A stretch of 49,031 bases of DNA from an uncultured Clostridium sp. (GTDB lineage: Bacteria; Bacillota; Clostridia; TANB77; CAG-508). Within the stretch, counting starts at the first letter, position 1. The number at the start of each line of letters is the position of its first letter. Below, piece by piece: positions 27,160-35,190 of the stretch. Both the position numbers and the translations under genes were made by a program. The stretch is taken from NCBI GenBank assembly GCA_900551615.1, contig URWN01000009.1, positions 1-49,031 of the forward strand, in the 5' to 3' direction. The notes beneath the pieces were generated by a model. That model was not told where the DNA came from. It saw only the letters and a program-made list of their open reading frames with translations, and did not search any database.

Positions 27160-27369
27160 ATGGAAAATGTATTTAATGTAAAATATAATACAAAATTGGA
27201 CAGGCTTGAAATACCAAAAAAAAGAGGAAAATTTAGTGTATGGAGTTTTATTAAAAATCATAAATTTTTAACTATAGTTTTGATGAATTTTCTTATTTTT
27301 TCAGGTATCAATTTTTATTTGATTTTTAGTTTTATGAAAATTTTGGAAAGTATTGGCTGTGAATTGTAA
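27160..27369 (+). CDS. Small membrane protein of unknown function
   Basis: This 69-residue frame follows a strong GAGGGGGAG site. Residues 1-32 are polar and basic, and a hydrophobic stretch (about 36-62) spans the membrane, ending with a short tail that contains one cysteine. I do not recognise a family. It lies alone between divergent and downstream genes; no terminator is obvious after it. The good ribosome site makes it more credible than the neighbouring short frames. Confidence 0.5.
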   Translation: MENVFNVKYNTKLDRLEIPKKRGKFSVWSFIKNHKFLTIVLMNFLIFSGINFYLIFSFMKILESIGCEL

Positions 27370-27427
27370 CTATTTGATAAAACAAAATTCGAAATCTTAA
27401 AATAATCCTTTAAAAAAATGAAAAAAT

Positions 27428-28354
27428 ATGGTAAAATATAACTATTCTAGAAAAGAAGGAGGAATAGTATTAATTTACTATATAAAAAATATGAAATTAG
27501 CAAATGAATGGAAAGATTATAAAATAATAGATATGGCAGATGGGCAAAAACTAGAAAAATGGGGAGATGTAATTTTATCAAGACCAGATCCACAAATAAT
27601 ATGGAAAGACAAAAGCTATCCTAAAAGATGGAAAGAAATAAATGCAACATATCACAGAAGTAGTTCAGGTGGGGGCTCATGGGAATTTAACAAAAAAATG
27701 CCAAAACAATGGCAAATTAAATATAAAAATTTAACATTTAATATAAAACCAATGGGATTTAAACATACAGGATTATTCCCAGAACAAGCAGTTAACTGGG
27801 ACTGGATGATAAACAAAATAAAATCTGAAAAAAGAGAAATAAAAGTATTGAATTTATTTGCATATACTGGAGGAGCAACAGTAGCATGTGCATCAGCTGG
27901 TGCATCAGTATGCCATGTTGATAGTTCAAAAGGAATGACAACTTGGGCAAAAGAAAATATAGAATCTTCTGGATTAAAAGATAGACCGGTAAGATTTATT
28001 GTTGATGATGTTGTTAAATTTGTAAACAGAGAAATAAGAAGAGGCAACAAATATGATGCAATAATAATGGATCCACCTTCTTATGGTAGAGGTGCAAAAG
28101 GTGAAGTATGGCAATTTGAAAATAATATATATGATTTAGTAGAATTGTGTACAAATGTATTGTCAGACAATCCATTATTTTTCTTGATAAATTCATATAC
28201 AACTGGAATTTCAAGCAAAGTGTTGGAAGATATTTTGAATTTAACAGTTGCTAAAAAATATAAAGGAAAATTAGAGTCAGGAGAAATAGGAATTCCAATG
28301 GAAAATTCAAGTTTGGTGTTACCATGTGGAATTTATGGAAGATGGGAAATTTGA
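27428..28354 (+). CDS. Class I SAM-dependent RNA methyltransferase, RlmI-like
   Basis: The methyltransferase core shows the SAM-binding LNLFAYTGGATVACASAG, an acidic residue at the next strand (HVDSSKGM) and the catalytic-type MDPPSYGRG, as in 23S rRNA m5C methyltransferases of the RlmI group. The N-terminal part contains RPDPQIIW and WEFNKKMP blocks seen in this family; there is no clear PUA domain. The start is uncertain: ATG 27428 overlaps a promoter-like TAAAAT and has no ribosome site, while AAGGAGG at 27456-27462 is ten bases before an in-frame ATT (27473) and 28 before ATG 27491. An ATT start fits best. Confidence 0.8.
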   Translation: MVKYNYSRKEGGIVLIYYIKNMKLANEWKDYKIIDMADGQKLEKWGDVILSRPDPQIIWKDKSYPKRWKEINATYHRSSSGGGSWEFNKKMPKQWQIKYKNLTFNIKPMGFKHTGLFPEQAVNWDWMINKIKSEKREIKVLNLFAYTGGATVACASAGASVCHVDSSKGMTTWAKENIESSGLKDRPVRFIVDDVVKFVNREIRRGNKYDAIIMDPPSYGRGAKGEVWQFENNIYDLVELCTNVLSDNPLFFLINSYTTGISSKVLEDILNLTVAKKYKGKLESGEIGIPMENSSLVLPCGIYGRWEI

Positions 28355-28500
28355 AAAATAATTACAATTTTGGCTGTGTTAAATTTCATTTAAAACGCGG
28401 TTACATACATATGTATGCGCCCTTGCCTTTTAAATAAAATTTTCCTTGCTAAAATTTAATTCTTTTTCAAATTAATCTGTGTTTGAAAAAGGAGAAAAAT

Positions 28501-29191
28501 ATGCAAAATTTAAAAGTAATTTATGAAGATAATCATATTATTGTAGTAGAAAAAACACCGAATATTCCATCACAATCAGATAAAACTGGTGATATGGATA
28601 TGCTTACTATTGTAAAACAATATATTAAAGAAAAATATAATAAGCCTGGAAATGTATATTTAGGACTTGTGCATAGATTAGATAGGCCTGTTGGAGGTAT
28701 AATGATTTTTGCAAAAACATCTAAAGCTGCCGGAAGATTAAGTACACAAGTAAGGGAAAAGGTATTTAAAAAGGAATATTTGGCTGTTGTTGATGGAAAA
28801 ATAAATCAAAAGAAGCGGAACTTTAGAAAATTATTTGTATAAAGATGAAAGAAATAATATGAGTAAGGTTGTTAATAAAGATAAGAAAAATGCAAAGCTT
28901 GCAAAATTAGATTATGAAGTAGTAACATATAATGAAGTAAAAAATTTGAGCTTGTTGAAAATTAATTTACATACAGGAAGACATCATCAGATAAGAGTTC
29001 AGTTATCAAATTTTGGACATAGTATTTTTGGAGACCAGAAGTATGGAACTAGAGGACAAGGAAAACAAATAGCGTTGTGGGCATATAAGCTAACAATAGA
29101 ACATCCAATAACAAAAGAAAAAATGACATTTACAGATTTACCAGATAGTATTGGAACATGGTGTATTTTAAAAGAAAGAAATAATTTATAA
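28501..29191 (+). CDS. RluA-family pseudouridine synthase, read through a +1 site
   Basis: RluA-family enzymes isomerise uridine in rRNA or tRNA. ATG 28501 follows AAGGAG (28489-28494); a TTG at 28483 is weaker. The catalytic motif is VHRLDRPVGG with Asp61. The zero frame stops at 28842 soon after in-frame CGG 28816-28818. Skipping C28816 changes QKKRNFRK to QKKGTLENYL and continues through LHTGRHHQIRVQL and FGDQKYG to the normal end, 229 residues in all. The restored Gly-Thr-Leu is the conserved turn of this family. No other damage is seen, so the gene looks functional if the C is skipped. The RluA/RluD subtype cannot be decided here; it lacks an S4 domain. Confidence 0.85.
28816..28818 (+). 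other. CGG +1 frameshift site in the RluA-family gene
   Basis: AAG CGGA ACT stands where Lys-Gly-Thr is expected. Dropping C28816 restores AAG GGA ACT and the C-terminal half of the enzyme. Confidence 0.75.
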
Positions 29192-29236
29192 AAAGCTATT
29201 AGAGGAATTTTTAGTATTTCCTTTAATAGTTTTTTT
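29190..29236 (+). terminator. Terminator after the RluA-family gene
   Basis: AAAGCTATTAGAGGAA pairs with TTTCCTTTAATAGTTTTTTT. Confidence 0.8.
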
Positions 29237-29417
29237 ATATTATGGAATAGTTTGAGTTTTATTTTTTAATGATATTTTATAAAACATATAAAATATTTTA
29301 CAAAGTAAAAAAATAAAATTAATGTAAATAAAAAAGACCTTTTTATAAATGAAATAAACAATTCTTAAAATTAGATGTTAAACTATAGAAAACTTAAGAA
29401 AAAGAGTGGTGAGAAAA

Positions 29418-30029
29418 ATGATAGATAAAATCACAGAATTTCTAACCAACAAAATTAGAAAAGAAATGCCCGAAGTAGATGACGAAAGAGCAGAGGTAAT
29501 AAATTATGGGCTTCAAATTTTATTAGGTGAAGTACCCAAATTTTTTATAATGTTACTGATAGCATATGCTCTAGGTTTATTAAAATTAAGTTTGATTACT
29601 TTTTTTATAATAATGCCATATAGAATGTTTTCTGGAGGATTTCATCTACACACTCATATAGGATGCATTATATCAACATGTACTTTTTATTGTGGAGTTG
29701 CACTTTTATCAAAAACAATTGTATTAGATAGTATAGCAAAATATGTTTTAGTGGCTACAATTACAGTTTTTGGAATAATAATGATAAAGTTATATGCTCC
29801 AGCAGATACAGAAGATGTTCCAATATTAAGTAGTAAGATAAGAAAACAAAAACAAATATTATCATATGTAACTTTTATTATAGGATTGATATTAGCTTTG
29901 TTCATAAAAGATAATGTAATATGTAATATAATAATATTTGGATATTTTGTACAAACATGTATGATTACAAGATTAGCATATAAACTTACAAAAAATAAAT
30001 ATGGATATGAAGTTTATGAAAGTGCTTAA
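29418..30029 (+). CDS. agrB: AgrB-type autoinducer processing protease
   Basis: AgrB is a membrane cysteine endopeptidase that trims the AgrD propeptide and forms its thiolactone. The protein (203 aa from ATG 29418; a GTG at 29406 would add four) has five or six transmembrane helices. The catalytic pair is His76 and Cys83 in RMFSGGFHLHTHIGC, with the same seven-residue spacing as His77/Cys84 of Staphylococcus aureus AgrB. agrD follows 82 bases downstream. The sensor and regulator genes face it from the other strand. Confidence 0.92.
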   Translation: MIDKITEFLTNKIRKEMPEVDDERAEVINYGLQILLGEVPKFFIMLLIAYALGLLKLSLITFFIIMPYRMFSGGFHLHTHIGCIISTCTFYCGVALLSKTIVLDSIAKYVLVATITVFGIIMIKLYAPADTEDVPILSSKIRKQKQILSYVTFIIGLILALFIKDNVICNIIIFGYFVQTCMITRLAYKLTKNKYGYEVYESA

Positions 30030-30111
30030 ATTAATTAGTTAATATCAAAAATACAATGCCGGCAGTATTTTTGTATTATATATTTTTTTTTAAACGAAGG
30101 AGGAAACCTTT

Positions 30112-30231
30112 ATGTTAAAATTATTAGCAAAAGTTGCAGAAAAATATGCAAAATCTACTAACACAGCTTGCGGAATATGGGCAATGTTTCATCAACCTAA
30201 AATGCCAGCTAGCTTAGTTAAAAAAGATTAA
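30112..30231 (+). CDS. agrD: AgrD-like cyclic-peptide autoinducer precursor
   Basis: The 39-residue frame begins with GAAGGAGG and ATG 30112. It has the AgrD layout: an amphipathic N-terminal helix (MLKLLAKVAEKYAKS), a core with a single Cys20 (NTACGIWAMF), and a C-terminal recognition tail HQPKMPASLVKKD, resembling the QPxxP tails of clostridial AgrD. The thiolactone would close on Cys20. If the ring ends right before the HQP tail, as recalled for Clostridium perfringens, it would be seven residues, CGIWAMF, longer than the usual five; this is inference. It is too short for most gene callers. Confidence 0.88.
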   Translation: MLKLLAKVAEKYAKSTNTACGIWAMFHQPKMPASLVKKD

Positions 30232-30321
30232 TTACACAATTTGGTTTTTAAACTTAAATATGAGTAGTTCGACAATGCTTATATTTAAGACACAATATAC
30301 TTTAATGTTATTATAACAATC

Positions 30322-30359
30322 CACTAAAAAAAGAACAGGGAACTGTTCTTTTTTTAGTG
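30322..30359. terminator. Bidirectional terminator between agrD and agrC
   Basis: CACTAAAAAAAGAACAG (30322-30338) and its exact complement (30343-30359) flank GGAA. The long A/T arms serve both converging units. Confidence 0.9.
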
Positions 30360-30391
30360 AATTAAATAAATGATAGAACTTAGTCTATCAT

Positions 30392-31741
30392 TTAATAATA
30401 TATTTCTAATTGTTGAGTAAAGTATTTTTCATTTTTGTTAGTATGTAAATTAATGTTATTATTTTTGTTTAGAATTTGTCTTACTTCCCATAATCCAAGT
30501 CCTGTATGATTATCTTTTCCAGTAACACCTTTATTAAATATTTCATTTAAATCAACATTTTTATCTTTATAAGTATTCTCTACTAAAATGATATTTCTAT
30601 TATTTTTGGTTTCATTTCTAAAAACTATATTTAAGATTTTTTCATCACATTCTGAAGCAGCATCTATGGCATTATCTAATAATATACCTAAAATTCTTGC
30701 AAATTCATAAATTTTCATATGTAATTCATTTAAATCTAATAGAAATGTTAAATTTACTTTAATTCCTTTTTCTTCTGCGTCACTGTATTTTGTTGTAAGT
30801 AAATTATATATACCAGGATTGTTGATAATGTCTGGATTTAAAATATATAAATTATTTACTTTTGAACAATCTTCTTGTAATTGAGAATAATATTTTTCTA
30901 GTCCTTCCATGTCATTTGTTTTTATATAACCACCAATTGTTGTAACAATATTATCAAAGTCATGTTTAAAACCTCTAACACTATCATGCAAAATATGAAG
31001 TGTTTTGTTGTATTCCTCTGCACTTTCTAATTTTTGAGTTGTTGTGACTAATTTCATTATTTTTGCTAAACTATAAAAGCTTAAACAAAAATATGCTAAA
31101 AGTGAAACGAAATTAAAAAATGTAAATTCAATTGGTAATATATCTATATATTTTGCACTTAAAATACCTTGTAAAAATATATTTAAAAAACCAAATAAGA
31201 AATTAATCATTATAATAGATTTAGTTTTCTTGTCGAAGTCTTCAAGAATATTTAAGGTTATTTTTCTATATTTTAAAACAAGTACAAAAGCTAGTACAAT
31301 TAAATATGTAAATAAAACAAATGGAATTCTATAAATAAAAATTGTAGTGTTTTGCTCATAAGTAATATGTAATAAATCTAAATAAGGATTAGCTGTTAAA
31401 GAAATAACAACATTAAGTACTATACTAGGAAATAGAGTTGCTATGAAAGATTTTATAAATCCAATTTTCATTACAAAATATAGAATTATAAATGCTGTAG
31501 CATAATTAAATATAATATTATAAGGCCAAGGAATTAGAAAAGTTGTAAGTATAGCTACAATCGCAATTGAAAATATATAAATATATTTCTGAATTTTTGT
31601 ACATGATAGTTTTAAAAGATTGTCAATTAAAGCGAAAGACAATGGTGCTTCAATAAAGACTATCAAAAAAGATACACAAATATTAACTAGAATTTCATTT
31701 GGTGTACTAATAGCTAACCACAAATTATTTAAAATGTTCAT
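30392..31741 (-). CDS. agrC: AgrC-like GHKL sensor histidine kinase
   Basis: The protein (449 aa) has six or seven membrane helices in residues 1-228, then a coiled linker and a kinase with phospho-acceptor His260 in RGFKHDFDN, an N box (LLDNAIDAA) and a G box (TGLGLWEVRQIL). This is the AgrC/ComD arrangement that senses cyclic autoinducing peptide. Its start overlaps the end of the regulator gene by 17 bases, so the two are co-translated in the order regulator, kinase, the reverse of Staphylococcus agr. AgrBD lies convergent on the other strand. Confidence 0.88.
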   Translation of the reverse strand: MNILNNLWLAISTPNEILVNICVSFLIVFIEAPLSFALIDNLLKLSCTKIQKYIYIFSIAIVAILTTFLIPWPYNIIFNYATAFIILYFVMKIGFIKSFIATLFPSIVLNVVISLTANPYLDLLHITYEQNTTIFIYRIPFVLFTYLIVLAFVLVLKYRKITLNILEDFDKKTKSIIMINFLFGFLNIFLQGILSAKYIDILPIEFTFFNFVSLLAYFCLSFYSLAKIMKLVTTTQKLESAEEYNKTLHILHDSVRGFKHDFDNIVTTIGGYIKTNDMEGLEKYYSQLQEDCSKVNNLYILNPDIINNPGIYNLLTTKYSDAEEKGIKVNLTFLLDLNELHMKIYEFARILGILLDNAIDAASECDEKILNIVFRNETKNNRNIILVENTYKDKNVDLNEIFNKGVTGKDNHTGLGLWEVRQILNKNNNINLHTNKNEKYFTQQLEIYY

Positions 31742-32438
31742 TATTTTTAACCTCCTCCATCAAATTTTTCTTAAACTTAGGTCCAATATCACAAGTAGAA
31801 CCATTATCAAAATACACAATATTACCAATAGAATCCAAATTTACAATGTTATTAATATTAACAATAAAAGATTTATGAGCTCTTACAAAATTGCTAGGTA
31901 AAGAATCCATAATTTTATTAAAAGAACTATAAGTTTCGTAATCACGACTCTTAGTATGGAAAATTAATTTCATACCATCACGTCTAATATACAAAATTTC
32001 ACTTTCATCAATAATAGTTTTCTTATTATCAATTTTTAGATACCTTTTAGGCTGACCATTAATATCATCAAACAAACGGACAATAGTTTCTTCTAATCTA
32101 TCAGAAGTTACAGGCTTTGCTAGATAATCAAAAGTTTTAAATTTATAAGCCATCATTGCATATTCTAAGTGAGCAGTAGTAAAAATAAAATATGTATCTT
32201 TATTACGTTCTCTAACTTTAGAGGCAACTTCTAATCCACTTTTATCTGATTTTAAATTAATATCTAAAATTAATACATCTGTTTTATTATCATCAATATA
32301 ATCAAGCAAAGTATCTACGTCATTAGTCTTTATACCAATTTTTGCATCATAACCATATTTTATAAAAATATTTTCAAGAATCTTTGCAAACTTTTCTAAA
32401 ATATTAACATTATCATCACAAATTGCGAAATTTAACAT
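31725..32438 (-). CDS. agrA: AgrA-like LytTR response regulator
   Basis: I take the start at ATG 32438 (minus strand; 237 aa), which has AGGAGGG just upstream; a longer frame to 32498 has none. The receiver domain opens LNFAICDDN with acidic pocket residues, phospho-acceptor Asp59 in VLILDINL and Lys in the AKPV motif. A LytTR DNA-binding domain (about 135-237) follows with FVRAHKSFIVNI. It should activate agrBD when the kinase senses peptide. A LytTR-type repeat upstream of agrB is not clear by eye. Confidence 0.9.
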   Translation of the reverse strand: MLNFAICDDNVNILEKFAKILENIFIKYGYDAKIGIKTNDVDTLLDYIDDNKTDVLILDINLKSDKSGLEVASKVRERNKDTYFIFTTAHLEYAMMAYKFKTFDYLAKPVTSDRLEETIVRLFDDINGQPKRYLKIDNKKTIIDESEILYIRRDGMKLIFHTKSRDYETYSSFNKIMDSLPSNFVRAHKSFIVNINNIVNLDSIGNIVYFDNGSTCDIGPKFKKNLMEEVKNNEHFK

Positions 32439-32761
32439 ACATTCCCTCCTATATAAAATAAAAATGTTCTTGAAAAAAAGTAATCGACAAAAAAACAAAA
32501 ATTTCCTTTTATTTCCAGAAACAATAACAATATAATCTAATTTTTTTGCAATGTCAATAGAAAAATTACAAATTTATCCAATTGGTAAAACAATTAATAT
32601 TAATAGTGTTTCAAAATAAAACTATAAGTATTAGATATATCACTTTTAAATAATATATCAAATTATTTTTTGTCGAATTCTAAAAGATTAATTGATGCAA
32701 AGATATGTAATAATTTTATGATAATAACATAAAATTAAAAAAAGAATAGGAGTGTAGAAAA

Positions 32762-33580
32762 ATGAAAATAAAAAATAAAAAATTTATAATTGCATCTTTA
32801 ACGGTAGTTGTTTTATTTGCCATAGCAGTAATACAAAATGGAGAAAATAGTAAAATGCAAGAAGAAGCAAGATTAACAAATTCTCAAGGATTAAGTAATA
32901 AAAAAATAGGATGGGGTATAAAAAGAAATGATAATCATGAACAACCAGATTTAGGAAAAGTAAATAAAGAGATATTAGAAAAAAATAATGGAATAGCAAT
33001 GGGAAATAATAATGACAAATACATATATTTAACATTTGATGAGGGATATGAGGCTGGACATACAACTCAAATTTTATCAACTTTAAAAGAAAATAATGTA
33101 AAAGCAACATTTTTTATAACAGCGCATTATTTAAATACACAACCAGATTTAGTAAAGCAAATGATAGAAGAGGGACATATAGTTGGAAATCATACAGTAA
33201 ATCATAAAAGTATGCCAAGTTTAACAGAAGAGCAAATAAATTCAGAAGTAATGGATTTACATAAAACAATATATGAAAAATTTGGATATGAAATGAAATA
33301 TATAAGACCTCCAATGGGTGAATTTAGTGAAAAAAGCATAACAGTTACAAATTCATTAGGATATAAAACTGTAATGTGGTCATTTGCATATGAAGATTGG
33401 AATGAAAATAAACAGCCAGAGGAAAGTACAGCAAAAAAGAAAATAATAGATAATGTTCATAATGGAGAAATTATGTTATTACATGGAAATTCAACAACTA
33501 ATACAAACATTTTAGGAGATATTATTAAAGAAATAAGAAATATGGGGTATGAATTTAAATCTTTAGATGAGTTTAAATAA
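32762..33580 (+). CDS. pdaA: PdaA-like polysaccharide deacetylase
   Basis: PdaA removes the acetyl group from N-acetylmuramic acid on the way to muramic-delta-lactam in the spore cortex. The protein (272 aa) has an N-terminal signal/anchor (about 7-24) and a NodB domain with YLTFDEGYEAG (the TFDEGYE form typical of PdaA rather than TFDDGP), NHTVNH for metal binding, RPPMGEFS and LLHGNS. AGGAG precedes the ATG. It leads into yqfC and yqfD, consistent with a sporulation role. Confidence 0.85.
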   Translation: MKIKNKKFIIASLTVVVLFAIAVIQNGENSKMQEEARLTNSQGLSNKKIGWGIKRNDNHEQPDLGKVNKEILEKNNGIAMGNNNDKYIYLTFDEGYEAGHTTQILSTLKENNVKATFFITAHYLNTQPDLVKQMIEEGHIVGNHTVNHKSMPSLTEEQINSEVMDLHKTIYEKFGYEMKYIRPPMGEFSEKSITVTNSLGYKTVMWSFAYEDWNENKQPEESTAKKKIIDNVHNGEIMLLHGNSTTNTNILGDIIKEIRNMGYEFKSLDEFK

Positions 33581-33598
33581 AATAGAAAGGGTGAAGGT

Positions 33599-33883
33599 AT
33601 GAAAAAAAATAAAAGAGGTTTTTCTAAAATAGATAGATTACTTGAAATGCCACAAGAAGTATATACAGATACACCTAAAATAACAATAACAGGTTTTAAT
33701 GAAATGATAATAGAAAATTTTAAAGGTATTTTAGAGTATGAAGATTATTATATACGAATTAATACTTCACTTGGAATTATAAATATTAATGGTTTTGAAC
33801 TTAAACTTGAAAATATGACCAATGATGATATTAAAGTAAATGGAAAAGTAGAGAGTATAGATATAGAAAGAAATTTTGATTAA
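33599..33883 (+). CDS. yqfC: Sporulation protein YqfC (YabP/YqfC family)
   Basis: The 94-residue protein has the YabP/YqfC pattern: a PQEV opening, PKITITGFNEMIIENFKGIL, and a strand-rich end with INGFELKLENMTNDDIKVNG. GAAAGGGTGAAGG lies before the ATG. In spore formers yqfC is expressed under sigma-E and lies upstream of yqfD, as here. It begins 18 bases after pdaA, so the three may be one unit. Confidence 0.85.
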   Translation: MKKNKRGFSKIDRLLEMPQEVYTDTPKITITGFNEMIIENFKGILEYEDYYIRINTSLGIININGFELKLENMTNDDIKVNGKVESIDIERNFD

Positions 33884-33963
33884 AGTTTAATTAGATTAAA
33901 TTAAATTTCAAATATTATATATTCAACATTTTATAAAATAAAAAGATTGTGAAGGGAAAAAGT

Positions 33964-35145
33964 ATGTTAATTAAAATAATATTTAATTATATAATTGGAT
34001 ACATAAGAATATCAGTAGAAGGATATTACATAGAAAGATTTATAAATATATGTAGAAATAACAAAATAACAATATGGAATTTAAAAAGAGACAAGAATGT
34101 AAAATTAGAATTAAATATTGGAATAAGAGATTTAAAAAAAGTAGCCAAAATAGCAAAACAAACAAAATGCAAATTAAAAATAACAAGAAAAAGAGGATTA
34201 CCATTTGTATTTAATAAATATAAAAAAAGAAAGTTATTTTTTGTGTTTTTGATAGTATTAATCTCAATTTTAGCAATAGCATCTAATTTTATATGGAATA
34301 TAGAAATAATAGAAGAAAATGAGAAAATGGAAAATATATATCAAGATGTAGTTGAGAGTGGGTTAGAAATAGGAAAAATGAAAACAAAAATAAACACAAA
34401 AGATATTATAAACAAAATACGATTAAAAAGAAATGATATAGCATGGATGGGAATAGAAATAAAAGGAACAAATGCAATAGTAAGATTAGTAAAATCAACA
34501 GCAAAACCAGATATAGTAAATGAAGAGGATTATTGTAATATAGTTTCAGATAAACAAGGGGTTATAACAAAAATAAATGCACAAAATGGAACAATAGCAG
34601 TAAAAATAGGTGATACTGTAAATGTAGGAACAACACTAATAAATGGATGGATGGAAGGAAAATATACAGGAATAAGATATGTGCATGCAAAAGGAGAAAT
34701 ACAAGCAAAAGTATGGCATACAAAAAGTAAAAAAATTCCATATAATGTTACGGAAAGAAAAGAAACAGGCAATATTGAGAATAAATATAAAATAAAAATC
34801 AATAATTTTGAAATAAATTTATCAAAAAGGCTTTCAAAATTTCAAATTTATGATACAATAGTGCTAGATAACAAATTCAAGATGTTTTCAGATTTTTATT
34901 TACCAATTTCTTTAGAGAAAATAACAAATAAAGAAATAAAAGAAGAACAAAAAAAGTACAGCGTAGAAGAAGCCAAGAAATTAGGGGTAGAAGAATTACA
35001 AAAAGAATTAGACAACGAAATAGAAAACAAAGAAAAAATAGTAAACAAAATAATAAATGTATATGAAAAAGAAGATGGAATAGAAGTCTATGTAACATAT
35101 GAAGTACTTGAGGACATAGGGACAAATGAAAAAATAGTTTTTTGA
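33964..35145 (+). CDS. yqfD: Sporulation protein YqfD
   Basis: YqfD is a mother-cell membrane protein needed for efficient sporulation. The protein (393 aa from ATG 33964, after GAAGGGA) has a cytosolic N-terminal domain, a transmembrane helix about 90-110 after a basic KKRK stretch, and an extracytoplasmic domain with RNDIAWMGIEIKGTNAIVRL and the ITKINAQNGTIAVKIGDTVNVG motif typical of the family. A GTG 15 bases upstream overlaps the ribosome site. The usual next gene, phoH, is absent. Confidence 0.9.
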   Translation: MLIKIIFNYIIGYIRISVEGYYIERFINICRNNKITIWNLKRDKNVKLELNIGIRDLKKVAKIAKQTKCKLKITRKRGLPFVFNKYKKRKLFFVFLIVLISILAIASNFIWNIEIIEENEKMENIYQDVVESGLEIGKMKTKINTKDIINKIRLKRNDIAWMGIEIKGTNAIVRLVKSTAKPDIVNEEDYCNIVSDKQGVITKINAQNGTIAVKIGDTVNVGTTLINGWMEGKYTGIRYVHAKGEIQAKVWHTKSKKIPYNVTERKETGNIENKYKIKINNFEINLSKRLSKFQIYDTIVLDNKFKMFSDFYLPISLEKITNKEIKEEQKKYSVEEAKKLGVEELQKELDNEIENKEKIVNKIINVYEKEDGIEVYVTYEVLEDIGTNEKIVF

Positions 35146-35190
35146 TTTACAAATTAAGGAATTTAATTTGTAATAGAAAGGAAGATAAAG

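Noticed and set aside
28835..29191. Separate gene starting at ATG 28835
   Set aside because: It is the C-terminal half of the RluA-family synthase; no ribosome site and no own start motif.
29236..29417. LytTR (AgrA) binding repeats before agrB
   Set aside because: Fragments such as ATGTTAAAC occur, but no convincing pair of direct repeats with the right spacing.
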